Source: an uncultured Sulfitobacter sp.
Lineage (GTDB): Bacteria > Pseudomonadota > Alphaproteobacteria > Rhodobacterales > Rhodobacteraceae
NCBI RefSeq assembly: GCF_947497275.1
Contig: NZ_CANMFS010000004.1
Coordinates: forward strand, 62,001 to 126,000
DNA length: 64,000 bases
Direction: 5' to 3'
Shown: piece after piece, positions 18,370 to 27,605 of the stretch
Layout of the letters: every line of letters starts with the position of its first letter
Position numbering within the stretch: position 1 is the stretch's first letter
The notes under the pieces: model-generated
Told to the model about the DNA's origin: nothing
What the model saw: the letters and a program-made list of their open reading frames with translations, nothing else
The model's database searches: none
Made by a program: the position numbers and the translations under genes

Positions 18370-18454
18370 CTCGGTATTCTCCTTGTGATCCTTACACCAT
18401 CTTAGGCTTTTACCCCTAGCAAGGAGGCGCACGCAATCTTTGCAGGAGAGAAGG

Positions 18455-18793
18455 ATGGACCTTACCAGTTCGAACAACGAGAACATTCTGGTGATCACGG
18501 TTCAGGAACAGCGGATCGACGCCGCCGTCGCGTTGGCTTTCAAGGACCGGATGCGCGAACTTACAGAAGGTCCTGCGCGCACTGTTGTCCTCGATCTCGA
18601 TCACGTTTCGTTCATCGATTCGAGTGGCCTTGGCGCGATTGTCGCGGCGATGAAAAACCTCGCGCCCGATAGAACGCTGGTTCTGGCGGGGCTTACCGGA
18701 ACGGTTGACAAGGTGTTTCGTCTGACACGCATGGATACAGTTTTCGGTCTCTATGGCTCCGTCGACGACGCGCTCAAAGCCCTGCGCGGGTGA
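18455..18793 (+). CDS. STAS-domain anti-sigma factor antagonist (RsbV-like)
   Basis: This 112-residue single STAS domain contains the phosphorylation motif HVSFIDSSGLGAIV near residue 56. Family members bind an anti-sigma kinase when dephosphorylated and thereby free a sigma factor or another target. The next gene is its expected kinase partner, 24 nt downstream, so the two form a two-gene partner-switch operon. The ATG follows GGAGAGAAGG; an earlier track start is not needed. Confidence 0.93.
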   Translation: MDLTSSNNENILVITVQEQRIDAAVALAFKDRMRELTEGPARTVVLDLDHVSFIDSSGLGAIVAAMKNLAPDRTLVLAGLTGTVDKVFRLTRMDTVFGLYGSVDDALKALRG

Positions 18794-18817
18794 ACGCGCA
18801 GGCGGGAGGGCGCGGTG

Positions 18818-19267
18818 ATGACTGAACAGGTGGAGTCCGGCTCGTTCGACGTGCGCATTGGAGGCGCGACACTTGCTGTCCGGGATGCCTTGCGTGAAGT
18901 CCTGAGCAATCTGCAACCGCTCGCGCTGAGCGCGGACGAAGCGGGAACTGTCGAACTGGTGCTGGCCGAGGCGCTCAATAATATTGTCGAGCATGCTTTC
19001 GATGCCGACGAAAAACCCGGAGAAATCCGGATCCGGTGCTGGCGGCGCCGGGACGGTCTTCACTTTGCGATCATCGACGACGGGCTGGCGATGCCGGAAA
19101 ACAAGGCCCCCGCCAGTTGTGCGCCCTGCGTGGACGTTGAGGTCACAGCCCTACCGGAGGGCGGATTTGGCTGGTTCATGATCCATACGCTTGCGAAAGA
19201 CGTGCGTTATGCTCGTGTCGGAGAAACGAACCACCTGAATCTGCGCGTCTCCTCCTCTCATCGTTGA
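18818..19267 (+). CDS. Serine-protein kinase / anti-sigma factor (RsbW-like, HATPase_c_2)
   Basis: This is a 149-residue GHKL ATPase fold protein. The N-box (LAEALNNIVEHAFD), the G1 box (IIDDGLAMP) and the G2 region (EGGFGWFMIHTLAKDV) are present. It would phosphorylate the STAS protein encoded just upstream and sequester a target such as a sigma factor. No sigma factor, PP2C phosphatase or sensor lies nearby, so the output is unknown. I start at the ATG 7 nt after GGGAGGG; a GTG one codon earlier is also possible. Confidence 0.92.
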   Translation: MTEQVESGSFDVRIGGATLAVRDALREVLSNLQPLALSADEAGTVELVLAEALNNIVEHAFDADEKPGEIRIRCWRRRDGLHFAIIDDGLAMPENKAPASCAPCVDVEVTALPEGGFGWFMIHTLAKDVRYARVGETNHLNLRVSSSHR

Positions 19268-19510
19268 TCCGCTGCACATTTATCGGCGCCGCAATTCCCT
19301 GAAAGAACCGCAGGTCCACCACAGTTTCGCCATGCGGCAGCAGCATACAAGTTCCTGTAGCTGCATATAGCTTCCCTCGGCGTCGCGTTTAATTGCCCCC
19401 ACCCAGTACGCGGCGCCGGGGCACACTCCTCCCCGTTCAAGATAGATTGGCACCGAAGCAGCTTCGCAGTAGGTTGGCCGCAAATATCATCGACAGCGAG
19501 GCTTTTCCCA

Positions 19511-21088
19511 ATGCGTGACTTCCAACTTCCCGGCCGTTCTCCCGTACTGTCCAGCAACGGTATGTGCGCCACATCGCATCCGCTTGGCGCCAAGGCAGCG
19601 ATCGACGTGCTGGAACGTGGCGGAAACGCGATGGACGCGGCCATTGCGGGCGCGGTGCTCTTGGGGATCTGCGAACCGCAGATGACCGGGATCGGCGGGG
19701 ATTGTTTCGTTTTGTGGTCCGATGGGGGCAGTGACAAGGTGCATGCGCTCAACGGGTCAGGCCGCGCGCCAGCTGCGTTGGACGCCGCGACATTGCGCGA
19801 AGCGGGCGAAAGCAACGTGCCGCTGTACGGCGCGCACGCCGTGACCGTCCCCGGCGCAATCGATGCGTTCTGCCACCTGTCCGAGAAAGTCGGCAAACTC
19901 GGTCTGGATGCGGTGCTTGCCCCCGCGATCAAATACGCCGACGAAGGCGTCCCCGTCGCCCCGCGAGTCGCATTCGACTGGGGCAAGGACGCAAAAGTGC
20001 TCAAAGGCGCTGCGCGCGACCACTACCTTGTGAACGGTAACGTCCCGAAGGCAGGAGAGATTTTCCGCGCCCCCGGTCAAGCCGAGGTGCTGCGCCGCGT
20101 GGCCAAGGACGGGCGCGACGCCTTTTATAAAGGCGAAGTCGCCGAAGACATCCTAGCAGCGCTCACGGCGGCGGGCGGAAAACACACTGCCGATGATCTT
20201 GCCGCTGCCGCCTGCACCGCGGCAGACCCGATTGCCGCGATGTACAAAGACCTCGAAGTCGTCGAGCATCCGCCGAACGGTCAGGGCGCCACTGCGCTGC
20301 TGATGCTCAACATCCTTGCACAGTTCGACATCGCCGGGATGGGCCCACACAGTGCGGAACGTGTCCACATCGAGGCCGAAGCGGCCAAGCTTGCCTATGA
20401 CACGCGCAATCGCTTCATCTCGGATGAAGACTACATGACCCGTACCGCGCACATGCTTGATATGGAAACGGCTCGCAGGCTGGCCGCCCTGATTGACCCC
20501 AAGAAAGCCATGCAAAGCCCCGCAGACCTGTCAGAAGCGGTGCACAAGGACACCATCTACATCACCGTGGTAGACAGCGATGGAATGGCAGTATCGTTGA
20601 TTTATTCGATCTTCCACGGGTTCGGCTCCGGTATAGCGTCGGAGAAGTTCGGCGTTCTGCTGCAGAACCGGGGGGCTGGTTTCACCCTCGAAGAGGGGCA
20701 CCCGAACGAGCTTGGGGGTGGCAAGCGCCCGATGCACACAATCATTCCCGGCATGATTCGCCAAAACGGACGGGTACTGATGCCGTTCGGCGTAATGGGC
20801 GGTGCCTACCAGCCCTGCGGGCACGCAAGATTCGCCAGCAATCTCTCGGATTTCGGCATGGACCCGCAAACCGCCATCGACGCACCACGCGCGTTTTCAG
20901 ACGGCGGCACATTGAACGTCGAACGGGGTTACAGCGATGATGTGCGTGCGGCCCTCTCGGACATGGGCCACAATGTGGCCATTCCCCAGACTGCCATTGG
21001 CGGCGCACAGGCGATCAAGATCCATGAGAGCGGCCTGCTTGAAGGTGCAAGCGATCCGCGCAAGGACGGGTGTGCCCTGGGCTATTGA
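19511..21088 (+). CDS. ggt: Gamma-glutamyltransferase family protein
   Basis: This 525-residue Ntn-hydrolase proenzyme has the opening block NGMCATSHPLGAKAAIDVLERGGNAMDAAIAGAVLLGICEPQMTGIGGD split across the first 75 residues, which is typical of GGT. The self-cleavage/nucleophile Thr is at about 348 in HKDTIYITVVDSDG, aligning with Thr391 of E. coli. The family cleaves or transfers gamma-glutamyl groups such as that of glutathione. No signal peptide is visible, unlike periplasmic E. coli GGT, so it may act in the cytoplasm. The stretch of about 240 bp upstream holds no gene I can recognise. Confidence 0.9.
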   Translation: MRDFQLPGRSPVLSSNGMCATSHPLGAKAAIDVLERGGNAMDAAIAGAVLLGICEPQMTGIGGDCFVLWSDGGSDKVHALNGSGRAPAALDAATLREAGESNVPLYGAHAVTVPGAIDAFCHLSEKVGKLGLDAVLAPAIKYADEGVPVAPRVAFDWGKDAKVLKGAARDHYLVNGNVPKAGEIFRAPGQAEVLRRVAKDGRDAFYKGEVAEDILAALTAAGGKHTADDLAAAACTAADPIAAMYKDLEVVEHPPNGQGATALLMLNILAQFDIAGMGPHSAERVHIEAEAAKLAYDTRNRFISDEDYMTRTAHMLDMETARRLAALIDPKKAMQSPADLSEAVHKDTIYITVVDSDGMAVSLIYSIFHGFGSGIASEKFGVLLQNRGAGFTLEEGHPNELGGGKRPMHTIIPGMIRQNGRVLMPFGVMGGAYQPCGHARFASNLSDFGMDPQTAIDAPRAFSDGGTLNVERGYSDDVRAALSDMGHNVAIPQTAIGGAQAIKIHESGLLEGASDPRKDGCALGY

Positions 21089-21133
21089 AATCGCCAGCAG
21101 CGAGGCGGCAATCCATTGCCGCCCTCGCATCTC

Positions 21134-21460
21134 TCAGTTCAGTTGAAAATGAAGAGGGTAAGCGCCGTTTTCAAACGGACCAAAAAGGTCGGGAATGTCG
21201 GGATGATCCACCGGTTCCCCAGAGTAATCGGCCACGAGATTCTGCTCCGACACATAAGCTACGTAATAGCTTTGGTCATTTTCGGCGAGCAGATGATAGA
21301 ACGGCTGATCCTTGATCGGGCGGCTGTCCTCGGGAATCGCTTCATACCACTCTTCGGTATTGGAAAATTCGGGATCGACATCGAAAATCACGCCCCGAAA
21401 AGGGTGCTTTTTATGACGGACAACCTGGCCCAGATGATATTTTGCGCGCGTTCTGATCAT
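21134..21460 (-). CDS. hspQ: Heat shock protein HspQ (hemimethylated-DNA-binding YccV domain)
   Basis: This 108-residue protein starts MIRTRAKYHLGQVVRHKKHPFRGVIFDVDPEF and includes WYEAIPEDSRPIKDQPFYHLL and YVSEQNLVADYSGEPVDHP, the standard HspQ/YccV signature. E. coli HspQ affects degradation of mutant DnaA and acts as a specificity enhancer of Lon. The 612-codon track ORF on this strand is real only in its last 108 codons; GGGAG precedes the ATG. It is divergent from an AEC permease gene with 84 bp between. Confidence 0.93.
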   Translation of the reverse strand: MIRTRAKYHLGQVVRHKKHPFRGVIFDVDPEFSNTEEWYEAIPEDSRPIKDQPFYHLLAENDQSYYVAYVSEQNLVADYSGEPVDHPDIPDLFGPFENGAYPLHFQLN

Positions 21461-21544
21461 ACCACTGCGCTCCCTACGCTTCGTTTGTACCCGGAACAAG
21501 GGCATTTTGTCCAATTTTTGCGCCTTACTTAAAGGAAACAGTCT

Positions 21545-22426
21545 GTGAACTTGACACTTACAGTTCTCGAAATCGTGGCACCGGTGTTTCTTCTGGCCGG
21601 TATCGGATTTGTTTGGGTCAAACTTGGTTTCGAATACAGAATAGCCTTTGTCACACAGCTTTCCATGACGTTTGCCGTGCCGTGCCTGATCTTCGTCTCC
21701 CTTATGCAAACACAGATCGACGCGACAGCACTTGCCGCCCTTTCCCTGGCCAGCATCGCGGCCTATGGCATCCTGTCGGTTGCTGTGGCGCTTCTCGTTT
21801 GGGGGGCGGGGTTGGATCGTCGGACCTATCTCGCGCCGCTCATTTTCGGTAATACGGGAAATGTGGGCCTGCCGCTCGCGCTGTTCGCTTTCGGTGAATC
21901 GGGATTGAGCTATGCAGTGATCGTATTTGCGATCATGGCCATCTGGTCGTTTACATTCGGCATCTGGCTTGTCGCGGGCACCGGGTCGCTGGGAAAGGTC
22001 GTGCGCGAACCGCTGGTCTGGGCCAGTGTTCTGGGCGGCATATTCTTGTGGCAGGAATGGCAGACGCCGCAATTTCTGACGAATGCACTGTCGCTGATTG
22101 GGCAGATGGCGATACCCTTGATGCTGATCACACTTGGCGTCGCGGTCGCGCGGCTCAAACCCGGCGGCATCGGGCGGGCGGTGATCCTGTCGATGGTCAA
22201 GCTGTCGCTTTGCATAGCTGTCGCGTGGTGTGTTGCGCTCGTTTTCGATCTCGATCGCATCGCGTTTGGTGTCCTCGTTCTTCAGGTCGCGACGCCTGTT
22301 GCGGTGACGTCGTACCTGCTCGCAGAGAAATACGGTGCGGATGCGCAAGCGGTTGCCGGGCTTGTCGTGGTGTCCACTGTGATCTCCGTGGGCGCAATAC
22401 CGCTGCTTTTGGCTGCAATTTTGTAG
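21545..22426 (+). CDS. AEC (auxin efflux carrier) family permease
   Basis: This 293-residue inner-membrane protein has about ten hydrophobic segments arranged as two halves. Family motifs are LIFGNTGNVGLPLALFAFGE and PVAVTSYLLAEKYGADAQAVAG. The start is GTG (NLTLTVLEIVAPVF follows) 8 nt after AAAGGA. Bacterial members transport small dicarboxylates or other metabolites; the substrate is unknown. No operon partner is evident. Confidence 0.9.
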   Translation: MNLTLTVLEIVAPVFLLAGIGFVWVKLGFEYRIAFVTQLSMTFAVPCLIFVSLMQTQIDATALAALSLASIAAYGILSVAVALLVWGAGLDRRTYLAPLIFGNTGNVGLPLALFAFGESGLSYAVIVFAIMAIWSFTFGIWLVAGTGSLGKVVREPLVWASVLGGIFLWQEWQTPQFLTNALSLIGQMAIPLMLITLGVAVARLKPGGIGRAVILSMVKLSLCIAVAWCVALVFDLDRIAFGVLVLQVATPVAVTSYLLAEKYGADAQAVAGLVVVSTVISVGAIPLLLAAIL

Positions 22427-22504
22427 GATTTCCTCTGTGAGAACGGAGCGTTCTAGGTTATCATGTGTGAAAACACAAAAAACGACGATTGAGGCGAGAG
22501 GCAG

Positions 22505-23089
22505 ATGAAAACACCCCTTCGCGCACTGATACTTGTACTTCTGCTCGCATCCTGCGGCGGATCGTACGGCAACGCGCCACGCGATCTGGACAATGCATGT
22601 ACAATTCTCAGAGAGCGCCCCGCATACCACCGCGCCTTCAAGGCGACCGAACGCAAATGGGGTATCCCCATCCATGTCCAGATGGCGACAATCCATCAGG
22701 AGAGCAAGTTCGTCCCCGACGCGCGTACCCCGTTTCGTTATGTCCTTGGGGTGATTCCCATGGGCAGGCAGTCCAGTGCCTTTGGCTACAGTCAGGCCTT
22801 GGACGCGACGTGGGACGAATACGTCAAATCCGCAGGTCGGCGCAGTGCCAAGCGGGACAGGATCACGGACGCCACAGACTTCATGGGATGGTACATGAAC
22901 ATCAGCCGCGAGCGGAACGGCATTTCCCTTCGGGACGCGCGGAACCAGTATCTTGCCTATCATGAAGGGCACACCGGTTTTTCACGGGCCAGCTACAACG
23001 CCAAGCCATGGCTTGTTGGCGTCGCAGGCAAGGTTGAGGCGCGGTCATTCATGTACCGCGACCAGATTGCGGCCTGCCGCCTGAGATAA
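22505..23089 (+). CDS. Lipoprotein with lytic-transglycosylase-like (SLT) domain
   Basis: In this 194-residue protein a signal peptide ends in the lipobox LLASC (lipidated Cys17). The mature part resembles an SLT goose-lysozyme-like domain: WGIPIHVQMATIHQESKF places the presumed catalytic Glu at residue 66, then SAFGYSQALDATWDEY follows, as in SLT domains. It probably cleaves peptidoglycan at the envelope. A terminator hairpin follows directly. Whether it is an active enzyme or a structural relative has not been shown. Confidence 0.87.
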   Translation: MKTPLRALILVLLLASCGGSYGNAPRDLDNACTILRERPAYHRAFKATERKWGIPIHVQMATIHQESKFVPDARTPFRYVLGVIPMGRQSSAFGYSQALDATWDEYVKSAGRRSAKRDRITDATDFMGWYMNISRERNGISLRDARNQYLAYHEGHTGFSRASYNAKPWLVGVAGKVEARSFMYRDQIAACRLR

Positions 23090-23092
23090 GCA

Positions 23093-23122
23093 ACGAAGGG
23101 GCTGTTCGGCCCCTTCGTCATT
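23093..23122 (+). terminator. Hairpin terminator between SLT-like lipoprotein and lolA
   Basis: A perfect 10-bp stem ACGAAGGGGC / GCCCCTTCGT with a 6-nt loop lies between two converging stop codons. The plus-strand tail CATTTC is only weakly U-rich, but the placement suits a terminator for either strand. Confidence 0.7.
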
Positions 23123-23128
23123 TCGCTG

Positions 23129-23731
23129 TCAGCGGTTCACGGAACCGGGACTGCCCACATCGAACAGTTTGTTAGCAAGATTGCCCCCCACCTTCAGGTC
23201 GCCCAGTACAACGGTCGTTTGACCGCCGTTTCCGTCATTGATGATCCACTGGCGCAATTGCGGTTGCGGGCCGGTGAACTTCATCTGGATGTTTCCATAC
23301 TGTGGATTGTCAGGATCTTGGGCAGTTACAGTTGTCGCCGTCCCGTCATAGGTGTGACCTGTAACCATTTTCGCCTGACCCAGGTTTACGTTCCGCGCCA
23401 GAATGATCGACAGCGGCGTGCGCGACAGCGGGTAGGTCTCAGGTGGCTCGTTCGACTTGGTGTCGTAGATAACAACGGTATTGCTTCCCGCTATAACCAG
23501 ACCGCCATCGGGCGCGTTGTATTCGAACCTCACCCGTCCAGGCCGCTTGATATAGATCGTCCCGGTCGAGATCGTACCGTCACCGTTGATCTGCGTGAAA
23601 GCACCTGTGGCGGTGGTCAGCCCGTTGAGATAGCTGCTGATGCTGCTCAATGGCAACTTGTCCGCAAAAGATGCTCCCGCCGAGGCACAGGCGATGGCCA
23701 CGCTGAGGGTTAACGTTTTCAAAAATCTCAT
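23129..23731 (-). CDS. lolA: Outer-membrane lipoprotein carrier LolA
   Basis: This 200-residue periplasmic protein has a clear signal peptide (LKTLTLSVAIACASAGASFA) and then the LolA fold: LSSISSYLNGLTTATGAFTQINGDGTISTGTIYIKRPGRVRFEYNAP, split over the first 75 residues. It carries lipoproteins from LolCDE to the outer membrane. AGGA is 9 nt before the ATG. In this family the gene usually follows ftsK; here an exoD gene and a terminator come between. A 30-nt hairpin follows the stop. Confidence 0.92.
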   Translation of the reverse strand: MRFLKTLTLSVAIACASAGASFADKLPLSSISSYLNGLTTATGAFTQINGDGTISTGTIYIKRPGRVRFEYNAPDGGLVIAGSNTVVIYDTKSNEPPETYPLSRTPLSIILARNVNLGQAKMVTGHTYDGTATTVTAQDPDNPQYGNIQMKFTGPQPQLRQWIINDGNGGQTTVVLGDLKVGGNLANKLFDVGSPGSVNR

Positions 23732-23820
23732 CGGCGGTGTTCCTTGATTGTCTGCTCTGAATTTACACATAGGGGCAAGGGCAATGATATGCGATATCAG
23801 CCCGCGGGATTTTGCGCAGG

Positions 23821-24405
23821 TCAGATCACCCACCCCCACAAGGCGTAGAGTGCAGCCGCCGCGCACAGAAGTCCGAGCAGCATGACAACGCCATCGCGCA
23901 CCGTCAGCGCCAGACCGAGCAGCGCGATTGCCGCCATCGGCACGATTGCGGCAAAGGGGATAAGCTCCGATGGGGGTACGAGCAGGCACAGACCAACAAC
24001 CACAGCGGCGGCCACGGTATGCGCCGGTCCGGACACCAGCGCCGACAGCCGCGCGCCGGTGTGCGCATCAAGCCAATCGACCGGGCCCCGCATCTTGTCG
24101 ACAGCGTTCTGTACGCGGTCATCGTCGACCTTGCGGTCGCGCAGAAACGACGGAAGCCAAAGCGTATCGCGTTGCAGCACGAGTTGGGTGGCGATCAATG
24201 CAACCAACAGTGCCATGAACGTCGGAACAAGGGGGATCCCCCCGAGCGGAGAGACAACCAGCAGCGCGAGAACAAAGATCAACGGTCCAAAACCGCGCCC
24301 TCCAAGGGCGTCAACAACATCGCCGACGCTGACGTCGTCTTCATCCGTCGCCAATGCGTCTAGTTTATCAAGAATTTCGCCCGCAGACGTAATGTCATCA
24401 CTCAT
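23821..24405 (-). CDS. ExoD-family exopolysaccharide synthesis protein
   Basis: In this 194-residue protein the soluble N-terminal stretch (SAGEILDKLDALATDEDDVSVGDVVDALGGRGFG) precedes several hydrophobic segments (LIFVLALLVVSPLGGIPLVPTFMALLVALIA, later AAAVVVGLCLLVPPSELIPF). This is the ExoD pattern, linked in rhizobia to exopolysaccharide production and alkaline-pH survival. The biochemical role is unknown. The start is the ATG 6 nt after AAAGGAGGG; the track adds 20 codons upstream without support. Confidence 0.85.
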   Translation of the reverse strand: MSDDITSAGEILDKLDALATDEDDVSVGDVVDALGGRGFGPLIFVLALLVVSPLGGIPLVPTFMALLVALIATQLVLQRDTLWLPSFLRDRKVDDDRVQNAVDKMRGPVDWLDAHTGARLSALVSGPAHTVAAAVVVGLCLLVPPSELIPFAAIVPMAAIALLGLALTVRDGVVMLLGLLCAAAALYALWGWVI

Positions 24406-24483
24406 TACCGTCCCTCCTTTCGCGCACAACGGACGGCGTGGTGCAGTTGTTCCCGCAGAGCGCAAGGCAGGTTGTCATTACAC

Positions 24484-24515
24484 AAGAAAAAACCGCCGGA
24501 ATCTCTTCCGGCGGT
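24484..24515 (-). terminator. Terminator of ftsK
   Basis: A perfect 10-bp stem ACCGCCGGAA / TTCCGGCGGT with a 4-nt loop is followed on the minus strand by TTTTTTCTTG, about 40 nt after the ftsK stop. Confidence 0.92.
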
Positions 24516-24554
24516 CAGGTCTGGGTGCCGACAAGCGGAGGAACGGAGGTAAGC

Positions 24555-27500
24555 CTATCCTTGTTCCGGCACCAGAATTTCGCGTTTACCGACATGGTTC
24601 GCCGGAGAAACGAGACCCTCGTCCTCCATCTGTTCAACCAGTCGCGCGGCTTTGTTGTATCCGATAGCCAGCTTGCGCTGGATATAGGAGGTGGAACATT
24701 TTCGGTCCTTGATGACAACCTGAACGGCTGTATCGTACAGTGCATCCTCGCCATCGGTGTTGCCACCTGTGTTCAGGCCCAGCACCGCGTCGATGTCACC
24801 CTCCTTGTCGTCGGGTGGCCCTTCGACCACGCCGCTCACATAATCCGGTTCTCCGAATTGCTTGAGGTGGTTGACGATTTCCTCAACTTCCTCGTCGCTT
24901 ACGAACGGGCCGTGGCAGCGTACGATTTTCGAGCCGCCCGCCATGTACAGCATGTCACCCATGCCCAGAAGCTGCTCCGCTCCCATCTCACCCAGAATGG
25001 TTCGGCTGTCGATCTTCGATGTGACCTGAAACGAAATGCGGGTCGGAAAGTTCGCCTTGATCGTGCCGGTGATCACGTCCACGGACGGGCGCTGTGTTGC
25101 CATGATCAGGTGGATACCGGACGCGCGCGCCATCTGCGCCAGACGCTGGATGCAGGCTTCGATCTCCTTGCCGGCGACCATCATCAGGTCCGCCATCTCA
25201 TCGACGATGACCACAATATAGGGCAGCGCCACGGGTGTGTTCTCTTCCGTCTCGAAAATCGGCTCGCCGGTGTCTTCGTCGAAACCGGTCTGCACCGTGC
25301 GGCTGAACATTTCGCCTTTGGCCAACGCCTCGCGGACGCGGCCGTTGTAGCCTTCGATGTTGCGCACGCCCATCTTCGACATCTTGCGATAGCGATCTTC
25401 CATCTCGCCTACTGTCCATTTCAACGCAACAAGCGCCTTCTTGGGGTCCGTCACGACGGGAGACAGCAGATGCGGAATACCGTCATAGACGCTGAGTTCC
25501 AGCATCTTCGGGTCGATCATGATCATCCGGCACTCCTGCGGGCTCAGCTTGTACAGCAGGCTGAGGATCATGGTGTTGATCGCCACGGATTTACCCGAAC
25601 CGGTCGTCCCCGCGATCAGCAGGTGAGGCATCTTGGCGAGGTTCGCCACAACAGGTTCACCACCGATGTCCTTGCCTAGGGCAAGCGGCAGGTTCTGGTT
25701 GCCATCGCCGAAGTCGCGGCTTGACAGGATTTCGCGCAAAACCACCTTTTCACGGTTCTCGTTCGGCAGTTCGATGCCGATGACCGACCGGCCCGGCACG
25801 GTCGAGACGCGCGCGGACAGCGCCGCCATCGAGCGCGCGATATCGTCGGCAAGGCCGATCACGCGAGATGCCTTGAGGCCGGGAGCGGGTTCGAGCTCGT
25901 ACATGGTGACGACAGGACCGGGCCGGACGGCGACAATTTCGCCCTTCACGCCATAGTCGTCCAGAACCGTCTCCAGCATCCTCGCATTCTCTTCCAACGC
26001 CTCGTCGCTCAAATGCAGGCGCGCCACATTATCGGCGGATTCCAGCAGGCTCAGCGGCGGCAATTCAAACCCAGGATGAGAGTCGTCGAACGACAGCGCC
26101 GGTTGCGCTTCGGCCTTTGCCTGCTTGCTCTGCGGTACGGGCTTGCGCGCCAACGGCTGCACGACGCGTTTTGGTTCTGCCACGGGAATCGGCGGGGTAG
26201 TGACCGGCGCGGGAGACGCGCGCAGGGCCAGCGGCTCTTCGAGCACATCGGTGTCCTCGACCGGCTCGGCAAACAGGTTGACGTCGTCGGCACTGCCGTC
26301 TTCTGCGTCGTCGTACTCTGTGTTGTCATACTGCGCACCGTCGTATTGATCCGTCGGTGCCGCGTCCGCATGGACAGGCGCTGTTGTTTTCCGGGTCAGC
26401 GGCGGCTCAGCGGGCAAGCCGGCAGGTTCCGGCGCTTTTGACGTCAGCGGCGGCTCGGCGCGTGCGGTATTCAGAAGCAGCGGATCAGGGCCCCGGCCCC
26501 GACCTTTGGTCAATGGCGCGGTCGCGGCGACATGCACTGCGCGGGTGGTGCGCACGCGGTTCTTTATCACATCCGAGATTTTGGACTTGATGCGGTCTTG
26601 GTCCGGTTGCTCGTCATAGACACCGTCCTGCGCATGCTCGACCAGCTCCGGCTCCGGCAGGACATCGGAGCGTTTGATCAAACCGGGCATCCGGGCAAGC
26701 AATCCAACTTTCGGCTCGGCCTCGGGCACATCATATGCATCCTCCACCGGTTCGGCATACGCCGGTGCCGCGGGGATGTTCCGGGACGCAATCAGAGGCG
26801 CTTTGCGCGCGGGTGCTGCGACGGCAGGATCCTCGGGGTGCGCGTGGGCTGTTTGTGCCTGTGCAGCAACGCGGCGCTCCTCACGGCGCTGTGCCTGCTT
26901 GGCCTGCATCCCTTGGGCGGCGACAACGGCACCACTCGCACCGCGCCCCAAAAGGTTCATCAAACCGGCGTAGGCCACAATGGTTCCCACCATCAGGAAG
27001 CGGGCAAAGGTGGTCAGTTCAGATTTCGTGGACCCCAGAACGAAAGCCCCGAGCGCCAGTATTCCGATGCCCATCAGAAACGACATCAGTTTGACCGTAA
27101 ACGTCGATCCGATCGGCAACACCGTCAGGATTACCCCCATCACGGTATCGCCAAAGAGACCGCCCAGCCCGAAGCTATGCGTTTGCAGCCATTGCGCGTC
27201 AGGCGTCAGCGTCGCGGCGTAGATCGAGCCGAGAGCCACAGCGATCGGCGCAAAGATCAGCCGCCCCATCGCGCGCTCCTGTCCCCGGTGCAGTGCGAAA
27301 CGCACGCCCCAGACCAGCAGCACGATTGCAATACCCCAGGCACCCCAGCCCACGATCATGAACAACGGCGCGGCGAGAGATGCGCCCATCCGGCCAAGCA
27401 AGTTTTGCGCGGGTGCGTCCGTGGCCAGCATCCAGTTCGGGTCGTCCGGCGTATAGCTTCCGATCATCATCGTCGCCATTACACCCAGCACCACCAGTAC

Positions 27501-27590
27501 CACGCCAAGCAGCTCCTTGCCGCGCTTTTCAATCGCCTCGGTCATTGTGCTGTCCAGCAGGGGATCGCGCCCGCGTGTCTGATATGCCAT
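24555..27590 (-). CDS. ftsK: DNA translocase FtsK
   Basis: The 1011-residue protein has four or five membrane segments in the first 200 residues, a long Pro/Ala/Glu-rich linker (about 220-500), then a RecA-like motor with Walker [17 protein letters not shown] (about 663) and Walker [16 protein letters not shown]. The C-terminal winged-helix gamma domain that reads KOPS sites is present ([29 protein letters not shown]). It pumps chromosome ends through the septum and activates XerCD at dif. It is 15 nt downstream of an aminotransferase gene, a gene order common in Rhodobacteraceae. Confidence 0.97.
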   Translation of the reverse strand: MAYQTRGRDPLLDSTMTEAIEKRGKELLGVVLVVLGVMATMMIGSYTPDDPNWMLATDAPAQNLLGRMGASLAAPLFMIVGWGAWGIAIVLLVWGVRFALHRGQERAMGRLIFAPIAVALGSIYAATLTPDAQWLQTHSFGLGGLFGDTVMGVILTVLPIGSTFTVKLMSFLMGIGILALGAFVLGSTKSELTTFARFLMVGTIVAYAGLMNLLGRGASGAVVAAQGMQAKQAQRREERRVAAQAQTAHAHPEDPAVAAPARKAPLIASRNIPAAPAYAEPVEDAYDVPEAEPKVGLLARMPGLIKRSDVLPEPELVEHAQDGVYDEQPDQDRIKSKISDVIKNRVRTTRAVHVAATAPLTKGRGRGPDPLLLNTARAEPPLTSKAPEPAGLPAEPPLTRKTTAPVHADAAPTDQYDGAQYDNTEYDDAEDGSADDVNLFAEPVEDTDVLEEPLALRASPAPVTTPPIPVAEPKRVVQPLARKPVPQSKQAKAEAQPALSFDDSHPGFELPPLSLLESADNVARLHLSDEALEENARMLETVLDDYGVKGEIVAVRPGPVVTMYELEPAPGLKASRVIGLADDIARSMAALSARVSTVPGRSVIGIELPNENREKVVLREILSSRDFGDGNQNLPLALGKDIGGEPVVANLAKMPHLLIAGTTGSGKSVAINTMILSLLYKLSPQECRMIMIDPKMLELSVYDGIPHLLSPVVTDPKKALVALKWTVGEMEDRYRKMSKMGVRNIEGYNGRVREALAKGEMFSRTVQTGFDEDTGEPIFETEENTPVALPYIVVIVDEMADLMMVAGKEIEACIQRLAQMARASGIHLIMATQRPSVDVITGTIKANFPTRISFQVTSKIDSRTILGEMGAEQLLGMGDMLYMAGGSKIVRCHGPFVSDEEVEEIVNHLKQFGEPDYVSGVVEGPPDDKEGDIDAVLGLNTGGNTDGEDALYDTAVQVVIKDRKCSTSYIQRKLAIGYNKAARLVEQMEDEGLVSPANHVGKREILVPEQG

Positions 27591-27605
27591 ACCTCGTCCC
27601 TCGTC

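Noticed and set aside
21134-22972. 612-codon minus ORF ending in HspQ
   Set aside because: Only the last 108 codons are HspQ; the rest is antisense to the AEC and lipoprotein genes.
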